Shown here in pieces: positions 4,648 through 11,222 of a stretch of DNA of 11,222 nt. The position numbers and the translations under genes were made by a program. The number at the start of each line of letters is the position of its first letter. The stretch's first letter is position 1. Source of the stretch: Gammaproteobacteria bacterium (lineage in GTDB: Bacteria; Pseudomonadota; Gammaproteobacteria; QOAV01); NCBI GenBank assembly GCA_027067235.1, contig JALXFQ010000420.1, positions 1 to 11,222 of the forward strand, given 5' to 3'. Under the pieces are notes generated by a model. It did no database searches. It was not told where the DNA came from and was given only the letters and a program-made list of their open reading frames with translations.

Positions 4648-7600
4648 TCACATATCGGATTTCAAACGAATGCCACGGCGTTTTGCCGAAACTTTACTCT
4701 TTTTACCTTTCCGGACAAGCTTTTTGCCGGTTGCTCTGGCGCTTCCGGAGTCCGTTCCAGCGGCCTTTTTCCCAGCGGCCTTTTTCGTGGTTGCAGCCGG
4801 TTTCCGTGAGGCAGTGGATTTAGCCCCGGCTTTTTTGGCGCCGGCGCCGGGCCTGGCCGCACTGGTCTTTTTCGCTGCCGCTTTTTTCGTCGCCGCTTTT
4901 TTCGTCGCCGCTTTTTTCGTCGCCGGTTTTTTCACCGCCGGTTTTTTACCCGACGGTTTGGCGCTGGCGGATGCCGCCGATTTTTTGCCGCCCGCTTTTT
5001 TCGCCGCAGTTTGCCCGGTTGCGGTCCGGGCCGGTTTGCTGGCAGCCGTCCTGGCGGCCGGGGCTGTTTTCAGCGCTGACGAAGCGCCCGAAGAGGAATC
5101 ATCAGCAACCGGTTTTTTTGCGGAGCTTGTTCCCGCTTTCGATGCAGCGGCCGGTTTTGCCTCAGCCGTTGTTTTCCGCAGTGGTTTGGCGCCGCCTTTG
5201 GCCGCCAGCGGTTTGGCGCCACCGCTGAGGGGCTTGGCGCCGGCTTTTGACAACGGTTTCGCGCCCCCACGGACTAGCGGTTTGGCGCCACCTGCAGCGG
5301 CCAGTGGCTTGGCGCCCAGTGGTTTTGCCCCCGCGGAAGCGGGCGGTTCGCTGCCGGTGCTGGCCAGCGGTTTGGCTCCACCACCGAGTGGCTTGGCGCC
5401 GCCTGAGCTGGCCAGCGGCTTGGCGCCACCAGTCAGCGGTTTCGCACCCGAGCCGGTAGCCAGCGGTTTGACCTTGACGGTTTTTTTGGCGGCCCCGGCA
5501 GGCTTGCCGCCATTCGCGTCGTCGGGTTCGCCGTCGTTGCCGGGTTTGGTCGGCCTCGGACACAGACCCGAAGCACAGGAGATGCAACCCATGGGAATGA
5601 CAATCAGCGTCAGCAAAGTGGCGACAAATACGCCAAAGAACAGGGATACCGCCATGCCCTGGAAAATGGGGTCGCTGAGAATAACACTGACGCCCAGCAT
5701 CAGGGCGACAGCCGTCAACACGATAGGACGCATCCTCACCTGCCCGGCCTTGATCACCGCTTCCATGGGATCCACGCCATTGGCGATCTGTTCCCTGGCG
5801 AAATCCACCAGCAGGATGGAATTTCGTACGATGATGCCCGCCAGGGCGATGAAGCCGATCATGGACGTAGCGGTGAATTCGGCGCCCCATATCCAGTGCC
5901 CCGGCACAATGCCGATCAGGGTCAGCGGAATCGGACTGATGATGATCAGCGGTATCAGGAACGTCTTGAACTCGACCACCACCAGAATGTAAATCAGCAA
6001 AATGGCGGCCATGAAGGCTACGCCCATGTCGCGGAAGGTGATATAGGTGACACGCCATTCCCCGTCCCAGGTGGCAACTGACCTGGAGTCATTGGGCGGC
6101 GGTGAGATCGTCCAGCGAGTCTTGAGCTTGACCCCGTCGGGCGCCACATAATCTTTCAGCAGGCCTGGCCACTTGATCATGCCCCACAGCAATTCAGCCC
6201 CGCCCACTTCCATCTGCGCGTAGATGGGCGCGGCCAGCCGGCCGGTCACTTCGCCGGTTACCCACTCCATGGAGCGCAGATCCTTGTGAAACACGATGGG
6301 ATCAGACACCACCTCGATGAACTGCCCCAGTTCGTGCAGGGGCACGGTGGCGCCGGTGGGCGTGGGAATGGGCAGATTGCTCAGATTGCTGGGTATGGCC
6401 CGTTCTTCCAGCGGCGCCTGTATGACGATATGGGTCGGTTCCAGCGAACGGCCCAGCTTGACGTCGCTGACCTTGAAGCCGCCCATGGTCATCATCAGGG
6501 TGCGGTTGATGGTTTCCTCGGTGATACCCTTGCGCATGGCCTTGTCCCGGTCCACAACAAAGCGTAGTTGTGGATGAGGTTCTTCCATCAGGGTATTTTC
6601 ATCCGCAATGTTCCTGGCCTGACCAAACACCTGCTCCAGATCCCGCGCCACCTGACGCCGTATCCCGGGGGTCGGCCCGTACACTTCGGCCACCACAGTC
6701 TGCAGCACCGGTGGCCCCGGCGGCATCTCCACCACCGCAATCTTGGCGCCCAGCTTGCGCGCTATGGGCGTCAGCATTTCCCGCGTGGCCACAGCAATCT
6801 GGTGACTGGTGCGCTCGCGCTCTTCCTTGTGCAGCAGCTTGATCTGTATATCCGCCTGCCACGGATTCTGACGCAGGTAATAATGCCTCACCAGACCATT
6901 GAAATTGTAGGGAGAGGCAGTACCGACATTGGACTGCAGATCGACGATTTCAGGTACGCCCTGGCGCAGCTTTTCCACCAGCTGGCTGGTTACACTGGCG
7001 GTTTCGGTCAGCGCCGTGCCAGCCGGCAGGTCGATCACCACATTGAATTCAGGCTTGTTGTCATACGGCATCAGCTTGACCGTGACGTCCTGGGTATAGA
7101 ACAGGAAGCAGGAAAGGCCAAAGAGCACCAGAATGCCCAGCAAAGTCAGCCAGCTGATAATACGGCTTCCCAGCACCCAGCGAATCAGCGAGCCATACCA
7201 CTGGCCCAGTTTCTCCTGCTGTTTCTGCTCGCGCTTTTCAGCCCGGTGCAGCGTTCTCATGGTGGGACGCAGCTTGTACACCAGCCAGGGTGTAAAAACG
7301 AATGCGGCGAAAAGGGAGAAAATCATCGCCACCGTGCCCAGCTTGGGTATGGGCGCCATGTAAGGCCCCATCATGCCGCGCACTGCCGCCATCGGCAACA
7401 GGGCCGCCACCACTGTAAAGGTGGCGATGATGGTCGGGTTGCCCACTTCGCGTACCGCATCCACCGCCGTGGCGATATCGGTTTTGCCCGCCGCCAGCCA
7501 GCGCCGGTAGATGTTTTCCACCACCACCACGGCGTCATCCACCAGTATGCCGATGGAGAATATCATGGCGAACAGGCTCACCCGGTCGATGGTCATGCCC

Positions 7601-8835
7601 ATGACCCAGGCGCCGAATACGGCAAACAGTATGACGATGGGAATAACGATGGCGGCAACGATGGCCGGACGCAGGCCCAGAGCAATCAGGATCAGCAGCA
7701 CGACCGCGCCCGTTGCGACAAACAGTTTGAAGATCAGCTCGTTGACTTTATCCTGGGCGGTCTTGCCATAGTCGCGAGTGTAGGTGACATTGACGTTGTC
7801 GGGTATCAGCCAGCCCTTGAGCAGCTCGACTTTTTCGCGGATGGCGCGCGTCACATCAACACCGTTGGTGCCTTTCTTTTTGGCCACGGCGATGGTGACA
7901 GCCGGCTCGCCGTTCGCCACCGGCCCGTGTTCATGGGCCTGGCCGGTGAAGTGCCGGACTATGCGGTGCGTTTCCTCGGGGCCGTAGGATACATCGGCAA
8001 CCTCGCCAAGATAGACCGGCGACCCATTATGTATGCCCACCACCAGCGAGGAAACATCCTCGGCGCTTTGCAGAAAACGTCCGGAATACACCTTGAAATT
8101 GCGCCCGCTGAGCTCGAATTCACCGGCGGTCGCTTCCGAATTGGCAGACTTGATCGCGCCTGCTATCTGGTCCAGGGTGACGCCATACGAGGCCAGCTTT
8201 GCCGGTACGATATTGACCCGTATCTGCTCCTTGCGGCCGCCAACGATGAAGCCGGGCCCGGTTTCCTCTATTTCCTCCACCCGCTGCAAGACATCGCCGG
8301 CCAGCTTGTGCAACGCGGCGTCATCCAGTTCCTTCGACCACAGGGTCACCGCCATCACCGGCACGTCATCCACACCCTTGGGCTTGACCAGCGGCTGCAT
8401 CACGCCCGGCGGCATGATATCCAGATTGGACGCCAGCTTCGAATACAGCCGCACCAGAGCAGGCTCCATATCCTCGCCGACTTCAAACTCCACGGTAACG
8501 ATGGCCTGACCGCGCATGGAAGAAGAATAGACATGCTCCACGCCTTCGATCTCGCTCATCACCCGTTCCAGCGGCTCCACCGCCATGGTCGCCACCTGGT
8601 CCGAGGAGGCCCCGGGAAACTGCACGAAAATATCCACCATGGGCACGGAGATTTGCGGATCTTCCTGGCGCGGGGTAATCATCAGGCCAAGAAGACCCAG
8701 GGCAAAAGACGCCATCATGATGATGGATGTCAGGGGTGAAACAATAAAGGCCTTGGCGAGTCGCCCCGCCAGACCTGGATCGTGCTCCAGCCCCCTGTCT
8801 TTCTTGTCGCCCGTATTCTTTTTCTGGTCAGACAT
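4648..8835 (-). CDS. RND (HAE1/AcrB-like) efflux permease with a 300-residue repeat and histone-H1-like cytoplasmic tail
   Basis: Inner-membrane proton-driven pump subunit. ATG 8835 (1395 residues) is preferred to GTG 8847 because a GGTGGGAGGGG purine run sits directly before it. The core follows the family: TM1 near residues 30-55, a periplasmic loop with the usual FPGASSDQVATMAVEPLE segment, TM2-6, a charged cytoplasmic helix, TM7, a second periplasmic loop, TM8-12. TM4 carries GILVDDAVVVVENI with the proton-relay pair Asp433-Asp434, an HAE-type rather than heavy-metal-type motif. TM10 has GIIVRNSILLVDF, with Arg1004 where AcrB has Lys940. TM11 has RMRPIVLT. The core ends near residue 1085; AcrB-type pumps usually stop around 1050. 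The frame then runs on through CISCASGLC, a KPL repeat block (residues 1123-1219) and a Lys/Ala-rich tail to residue 1395, all predicted cytoplasmic. It is translationally close to the adaptor gene (12 nt apart). No outer-membrane factor gene is present. Substrate unknown. Confidence 0.97.
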   Translation of the reverse strand: MSDQKKNTGDKKDRGLEHDPGLAGRLAKAFIVSPLTSIIMMASFALGLLGLMITPRQEDPQISVPMVDIFVQFPGASSDQVATMAVEPLERVMSEIEGVEHVYSSSMRGQAIVTVEFEVGEDMEPALVRLYSKLASNLDIMPPGVMQPLVKPKGVDDVPVMAVTLWSKELDDAALHKLAGDVLQRVEEIEETGPGFIVGGRKEQIRVNIVPAKLASYGVTLDQIAGAIKSANSEATAGEFELSGRNFKVYSGRFLQSAEDVSSLVVGIHNGSPVYLGEVADVSYGPEETHRIVRHFTGQAHEHGPVANGEPAVTIAVAKKKGTNGVDVTRAIREKVELLKGWLIPDNVNVTYTRDYGKTAQDKVNELIFKLFVATGAVVLLILIALGLRPAIVAAIVIPIVILFAVFGAWVMGMTIDRVSLFAMIFSIGILVDDAVVVVENIYRRWLAAGKTDIATAVDAVREVGNPTIIATFTVVAALLPMAAVRGMMGPYMAPIPKLGTVAMIFSLFAAFVFTPWLVYKLRPTMRTLHRAEKREQKQQEKLGQWYGSLIRWVLGSRIISWLTLLGILVLFGLSCFLFYTQDVTVKLMPYDNKPEFNVVIDLPAGTALTETASVTSQLVEKLRQGVPEIVDLQSNVGTASPYNFNGLVRHYYLRQNPWQADIQIKLLHKEERERTSHQIAVATREMLTPIARKLGAKIAVVEMPPGPPVLQTVVAEVYGPTPGIRRQVARDLEQVFGQARNIADENTLMEEPHPQLRFVVDRDKAMRKGITEETINRTLMMTMGGFKVSDVKLGRSLEPTHIVIQAPLEERAIPSNLSNLPIPTPTGATVPLHELGQFIEVVSDPIVFHKDLRSMEWVTGEVTGRLAAPIYAQMEVGGAELLWGMIKWPGLLKDYVAPDGVKLKTRWTISPPPNDSRSVATWDGEWRVTYITFRDMGVAFMAAILLIYILVVVEFKTFLIPLIIISPIPLTLIGIVPGHWIWGAEFTATSMIGFIALAGIIVRNSILLVDFAREQIANGVDPMEAVIKAGQVRMRPIVLTAVALMLGVSVILSDPIFQGMAVSLFFGVFVATLLTLIVIPMGCISCASGLCPRPTKPGNDGEPDDANGGKPAGAAKKTVKVKPLATGSGAKPLTGGAKPLASSGGAKPLGGGAKPLASTGSEPPASAGAKPLGAKPLAAAGGAKPLVRGGAKPLSKAGAKPLSGGAKPLAAKGGAKPLRKTTAEAKPAAASKAGTSSAKKPVADDSSSGASSALKTAPAARTAASKPARTATGQTAAKKAGGKKSAASASAKPSGKKPAVKKPATKKAATKKAATKKAAAKKTSAARPGAGAKKAGAKSTASRKPAATTKKAAGKKAAGTDSGSARATGKKLVRKGKKSKVSAKRRGIRLKSDM
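4877..4921 (-). repeat. Three perfect 15-bp tandem repeats in the Lys/Ala tail
   Basis: The unit GCCGCTTTTTTCGTC (plus-strand reading) occurs at 4877-4891, 4892-4906 and 4907-4921 and encodes repeated ATKKA-type pentapeptides. Degenerate copies flank it (about 4862-4876 and 4922-4951). Each unit keeps the reading frame, so gain or loss by slippage would lengthen or shorten the tail without breaking it. Confidence 0.85.
5179..5469 (-). repeat. Degenerate repeat block encoding 12 KPL units (11 GAKPL)
   Basis: On the plus strand the recurring element is close to AGCGGTTTGGCGCC, spaced irregularly by 3-12 codons. In the protein (residues about 1123-1219) it gives VKPL followed by eleven GAKPL motifs separated by short Gly/Ser/Ala linkers. 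It joins the last membrane helix to the Lys-rich tail. Confidence 0.9.
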
Positions 8836-8847
8836 ATCCCCTCCCAC

Positions 8848-10194
8848 CTAGTATGAGCGACGATAGGAATACGAAACGTTCTCGGATCTGGCCCTGTCAT
8901 ATTGTCTGCGCACGGGCTCGGCCGAGGATCGCTGACCGCCGGGAGGGGAACCCTGCATGATTTGCACGCCCGATGTCAGGGTCGGCGTGGGATTGGCGAT
9001 AATGCGCTCGCCGGGACGCAAACCCGACAGCACCTTGACCAGACCACCGCGGTTCTTGCCTACCCGCACCATGCGCATCTCGGTACGGTTGTCCTTGTTC
9101 AACACAAAGACGGCGCTCTGACTCCCGCGCCAGACCACCGCCCGCGCCGGAATCACAGGCAGCGCGCGGCCACCCTTGCCGGAGTCCGGGATGGAAACCG
9201 TCACATACATGCCCGGCGCTGCTGGCGCATCCGACGGAATGGATATTTTTACCGTAACGGTATGACTGACCGGGTCGGCCGACGGATAGATGCGCTCCAC
9301 TTCGCCCTGTATGGTGGCGCCACTGGTGCCCAGAGTCACGGGTAGTTTCATGCCCTTCCTGACGGCTTTGATCATGCCCGAAGGCAGATTAACCCTGACC
9401 TGCAGTTTGCTGACATCCCCCACCTTGACCAGCGGCTGACCCGGCATCACCGAATCACCCACCTCGATGTATTTCTCGAGTATGACGACATTTCCCGGGG
9501 ACAGGGTCTGCTTGTCCCGCAGCATGGTTTCAATTTCATCCAGCGCCGCCTGCGCCTGAACCACGGCGGAATCCGCCTGCTCGGCGGCACTCCTAGCTGC
9601 CTGAATCTGGGCATAGCGATCCATGTCGGGATCGCCCACGCCCATCATGTCGCCGATATTCTTGGTAAACATGTGGTCGAACATGGATGGCATGCCCATG
9701 CCACCGCGAGTCTGCACACCGTCATTGTAGATGGTGTCCGTGTACTGAATGCGCGCCGCCCGCACCGCAGACAGCGCCCGATCCAGCTGGGCCAACGCGG
9801 ATTTGCGTTTGGCCAGCAATCCCTCATCATCCAGCGCCACGATCACCTGGTTCGGCTCCAGTTTGGTACCTTCCTCACCGGCAATAAACACGACCCGACC
9901 GGGCATTTGCGCTTTCAGGGTTGTTTCGTTGCGTGACACCACGGTGCCACCCAGGGGCACGCTGCCGGGCTTGTTGTCCAGCCGCACCTGTACAATCTGA
10001 AAATTCTGCGACTCCTGTGGCGCCATTTCGGCGTGAGCCACCCTGTGGCCAGCAGCGTCGTCCGCCTTTTCTTCGCTTTGCTTGTCGTGCCCGCCGCAAG
10101 CCGCCAATGCAAACGCGGTAAACATGCTGAGCCCGAACTTGAGCAGGTAATTCCCTTGCGGGGCCGATACAGAGCTTGTGGAACTAGAAGACAT
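8848..10194 (-). CDS. RND periplasmic adaptor (membrane fusion protein), lipoprotein
   Basis: Adaptor linking the RND permease to an outer-membrane channel. ATG 10194 (448 residues) is taken as the start; TTG 10209 and GTG 10206 are in-frame alternatives and the ribosome binding site (GGTGAT) is weak. A hydrophobic stretch ends in the lipobox LAAC with Cys33, followed by a Lys/Glu/Asp-rich linker. Then come the barrel-sandwich half (GTVVSRNETTLKAQMPGRVV, about residues 84-102), an alpha-hairpin from about 125 to 230, the second sandwich half (VEKYIEVGD-like, about 236-257), a beta-barrel and a membrane-proximal domain. The hairpin is interrupted by a Met-rich segment, residues 166-191. The C-terminus carries about 30 extra residues rich in Tyr, Arg and Ser (YDRARSENVSYSYRRSY). 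The stop at 8848 is 12 nt from the permease ATG, so the two form an operon. Known for the family: trimer or hexamer ring around the pump. Confidence 0.95.
   Translation of the reverse strand: MSSSSTSSVSAPQGNYLLKFGLSMFTAFALAACGGHDKQSEEKADDAAGHRVAHAEMAPQESQNFQIVQVRLDNKPGSVPLGGTVVSRNETTLKAQMPGRVVFIAGEEGTKLEPNQVIVALDDEGLLAKRKSALAQLDRALSAVRAARIQYTDTIYNDGVQTRGGMGMPSMFDHMFTKNIGDMMGVGDPDMDRYAQIQAARSAAEQADSAVVQAQAALDEIETMLRDKQTLSPGNVVILEKYIEVGDSVMPGQPLVKVGDVSKLQVRVNLPSGMIKAVRKGMKLPVTLGTSGATIQGEVERIYPSADPVSHTVTVKISIPSDAPAAPGMYVTVSIPDSGKGGRALPVIPARAVVWRGSQSAVFVLNKDNRTEMRMVRVGKNRGGLVKVLSGLRPGERIIANPTPTLTSGVQIMQGSPPGGQRSSAEPVRRQYDRARSENVSYSYRRSY
9622..9699 (-). other. Met-rich segment in the adaptor hairpin
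   Basis: Residues 166-191 of the adaptor contain seven Met in 26 positions (MGMPSMFDHM, then MMG and DPDM), with a His and several Asp nearby. It interrupts the otherwise Ala/Gln-rich hairpin. Met clusters bind Cu(I) or Ag(I) in CusB and CopA-type proteins, but here the spacing alone cannot decide between metal binding and a hydrophobic tip. Confidence 0.6.
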
Positions 10195-10248
10195 CGTACT
10201 TATCACCAACCATGTTATACCAACGGGTTTTTATGTTCAGTATAATCT

Positions 10249-10276
10249 AATATACAAATATTATAAACAATGTCAA
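10249..10276 (-). promoter_or_regulatory. Sigma-70 promoter of the pump operon
   Basis: Minus strand: -35 TTGACA (10276-10271, perfect), 16-bp spacer, -10 TATATT (10254-10249, 5 of 6). Transcription would start near 10242, leaving a leader of about 47 nt before ATG 10194. The surrounding AT-rich island (10230-10270) contrasts with the GC-rich genes. The -35 is one half of the inverted repeat at 10271-10305. Confidence 0.65.
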
Positions 10277-10305
10277 GGACACTGAATTTACATCCATCCT
10301 TGACA
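10271..10305. promoter_or_regulatory. Perfect 9-bp inverted repeat overlapping the pump promoter -35, candidate operator
   Basis: TGTCAAGGA (10271-10279) and TCCTTGACA (10297-10305) are exact inverted copies separated by 17 bp, and the left arm contains the -35 of the leftward promoter. A dimeric regulator gripping both arms would occlude or present the -35. No regulator gene is in the window, so the protein would act from elsewhere. Confidence 0.55.
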
Positions 10306-10684
10306 ATATAGCAGCATGAGAGAGGTGTGGCAGGTGTAATCTGGTCAAATCCATTCTACCCAAAAGCTAGAGATACAACGCCTCGCCCTGACATTCCATC
10401 TTAAATACAGCCAATTACACTCCAAAGTTAAAGTAATGGCTTGCAGCGTGCCTATCTTTTGGGCGTTAACTATATCAACTTATCAGATAAAAGCTACAAA
10501 CGGCCCTGAATAAAGCACTAAAAGCCTGAAAATCCCTGATTCTGTTGCGCTGCCCGCACGCTTTACCGCAGACCCAGTTTTCCACAATGTACCCGCCCAT
10601 GCCATAACACAGCGCAAACAAACGCCAGCCGCCAGCTTCGTCTGCCGTCCTCACCAAGCCCGACATGTCGCCAGATTGAGACAA

Positions 10685-10712
10685 TTGCAATAAGCTGATG
10701 CGCTGGTATAAC
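10685..10712 (+). promoter_or_regulatory. Possible promoter for the rightward gene
   Basis: TTGCAA (10685-10690), 16-bp spacer, TATAAC (10707-10712): 4 of 6 and 5 of 6 consensus bases. It would give a leader of about 140 nt before ATG 10860. No better pair was seen closer to the gene. Confidence 0.35.
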
Positions 10713-10735
10713 ATGATGTCAGGGCACACCTGAAG

Positions 10736-10773
10736 GCCCCGTTGGAATCCGCTCTCGCAGCGGCATACGGGGC
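10736..10773 (+). promoter_or_regulatory. Structured 5' leader hairpin of the rightward gene
   Basis: GCCCCGT (10736-10742) pairs with ACGGGGC (10767-10773), and inside it CCGCT (10749-10753) pairs with AGCGG (10759-10763) around a CTCGC loop. No known riboswitch class was recognised. It could stabilise the leader or help control expression. Confidence 0.4.
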
Positions 10774-10859
10774 GCCACTTACAGCGTGATCTGCCCTGCC
10801 AGGCGTCACGGCCTTACGGTGGAAAAATACCGAACCTGCAACCAAGGAGAAGTGACGCC

Positions 10860-11222
10860 ATGACCTATCGCAGTCCGTTACCCCGTCCATCACTGATAAA
10901 GATGCTTTTGTGCCTGTCTATCTCTGCCGCGGCCCTGCAAGCCAGGGCAGATGATGACGAAGGGGGAGGAGAAGGGGGACACCATCATTCTTTCGCCATT
11001 ACCAAAGCCGAATGGAAATCAGACAAACACAAACTCAAAATCAAGGGAACCGGCTCTTCGGGTTCATCGATCCTGGTGGTCAATGCCTACGACCCAAACC
11101 AGCATCTGGGCAGCGATTCGACCAGCTCCAAAGGCAAATGGAAAATTGAAAAGAAAAGACCCGACCCGGTTCCGTGTCGTATCAGGGCCACGGAAAACGG
11201 CAGCAACCCCATAGAAAGAGAC
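10860..11222 (+). CDS. Exported protein with acidic-Gly-His linker and Ig-like beta domain (5' part, runs off the window)
   Basis: 121 codons, open to the right end. ATG 10860 is preceded by AAGGAGA at 9 nt. The signal peptide (core MLLCLSISAAALQARA, cleavage after ARA at residue 30) is followed by DDDEGGGEGGHHH, an acidic, Gly-rich, His-containing linker. The next part (FAITKAEWKSDKHKLKIKGT, then ILVVNAYDP, then a KGKWKIEKKRPDPVPCRIRA segment) has the alternating pattern of an Ig-like or bacterial adhesin beta-sandwich, with a SKGKW turn typical of such repeats. Such domains often come in tandem in extracellular or periplasmic proteins of sulfur-oxidising Gammaproteobacteria (my recollection, not checked). 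It is transcribed away from the pump operon. The rest of the protein, and so its function, is outside the window. Confidence 0.8.
   Translation, partial: MTYRSPLPRPSLIKMLLCLSISAAALQARADDDEGGGEGGHHHSFAITKAEWKSDKHKLKIKGTGSSGSSILVVNAYDPNQHLGSDSTSSKGKWKIEKKRPDPVPCRIRATENGSNPIERD

Larger units (their letters stand above)
10306..10859. other. Gene-poor spacer between the pump operon and the rightward gene
   Basis: About 550 nt with lower GC at its left side and no convincing gene. A minus-strand frame at 10475-10729 starts with GTG, lacks a ribosome binding site and shows no domain. The right part holds the possible promoter and leader hairpin of the gene at 10860. It could include remnants of a lost gene, but nothing identifies one. 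Confidence 0.5.

Noticed and set aside
5179..5469. CRISPR-like appearance of a regularly recurring element
   Set aside because: The repeats are short, degenerate, irregularly spaced and in frame with the pump protein, where they encode GAKPL; there are no unique spacers of constant size.
4451..5992. 513-codon open frame on the plus strand with Ala/Phe repeats
   Set aside because: Antisense to the repeat-rich tail of the pump; the FFVAAFFVAA-type repeats are the mirror of the Lys/Ala codons. The minus-strand frame continues an authentic pump, so it is the real one.
6568..8739. 723-codon open frame on the plus strand, His-rich
   Set aside because: It lies wholly antisense to the RND permease, whose motifs are unmistakable. 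The His/Gln-rich translation is what antisense reading of GC-rich membrane-protein codons gives, and no domain or ribosome binding site is seen.
10359..10463. 8-bp inverted copies CCCAAAAG and CTTTTGGG about 89 bp apart
   Set aside because: Short arms and a long gap in AT-rich spacer, with no target-site duplication or transposase; chance is sufficient.
10475..10729. 84-codon minus-strand frame in the spacer
   Set aside because: GTG start, no ribosome binding site, no recognisable domain. A later ATG at 10714 is no better supported. Kept only as a possible gene remnant.

Overview
The window is GC-rich, densely coded DNA of proteobacterial type. It has short AT-rich promoter islands, AGGAGG-like ribosome binding sites and a Gram-negative RND efflux system. 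Two small secreted proteins have a composition like the sulfur-globule envelope proteins of sulfur-oxidising Gammaproteobacteria. A sulfur-oxidising gammaproteobacterium is therefore my best guess, but it rests on composition and not on a marker gene.

Layout: eight genes read leftward (minus strand) as one co-directional array from about 10194 down to 155. First comes a tripartite-pump pair, a lipoprotein periplasmic adaptor (8848-10194) and an RND permease (4648-8835), 12 nt apart and transcribed from a good promoter at 10249-10276. Next are four small exported, low-complexity, Tyr-rich proteins (4058-4456, 3230-3856, 2585-3073, 2077-2445), at least two with promoters of their own. Then come an orphan ParA/MinD-type ATPase (1358-1990) and an exported coiled-coil protein with a TPR-like C-terminus (155-1300). 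A further gene may begin at the left edge. On the plus strand, after about 650 nt without a convincing gene, an exported protein starts at 10860 and runs off the right end.

The most unusual object is the RND permease. After a complete 12-helix pump core of about 1085 residues, the reading frame continues for about 305 more on the cytoplasmic side. This extension holds a 12-copy KPL repeat block (11 of them GAKPL) followed by a Lys/Ala-rich tail like the C-terminus of histone H1. The adaptor also has a non-standard C-terminus, rich in Tyr and Arg like the small secreted proteins encoded next to it.

Taken together, I infer an envelope assembly. It would combine a pump with a possible nucleic-acid- or polyanion-binding cytoplasmic tail, periplasmic Tyr/Arg/Gly-rich scaffold proteins that may self-associate, and a ParA-type ATPase that might position something. 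Only the gene structure and sequence features are seen directly; the joint function is a hypothesis. No outer-membrane channel, ParB, recognisable regulator gene, tRNA, rRNA, CRISPR array or transposase was found.
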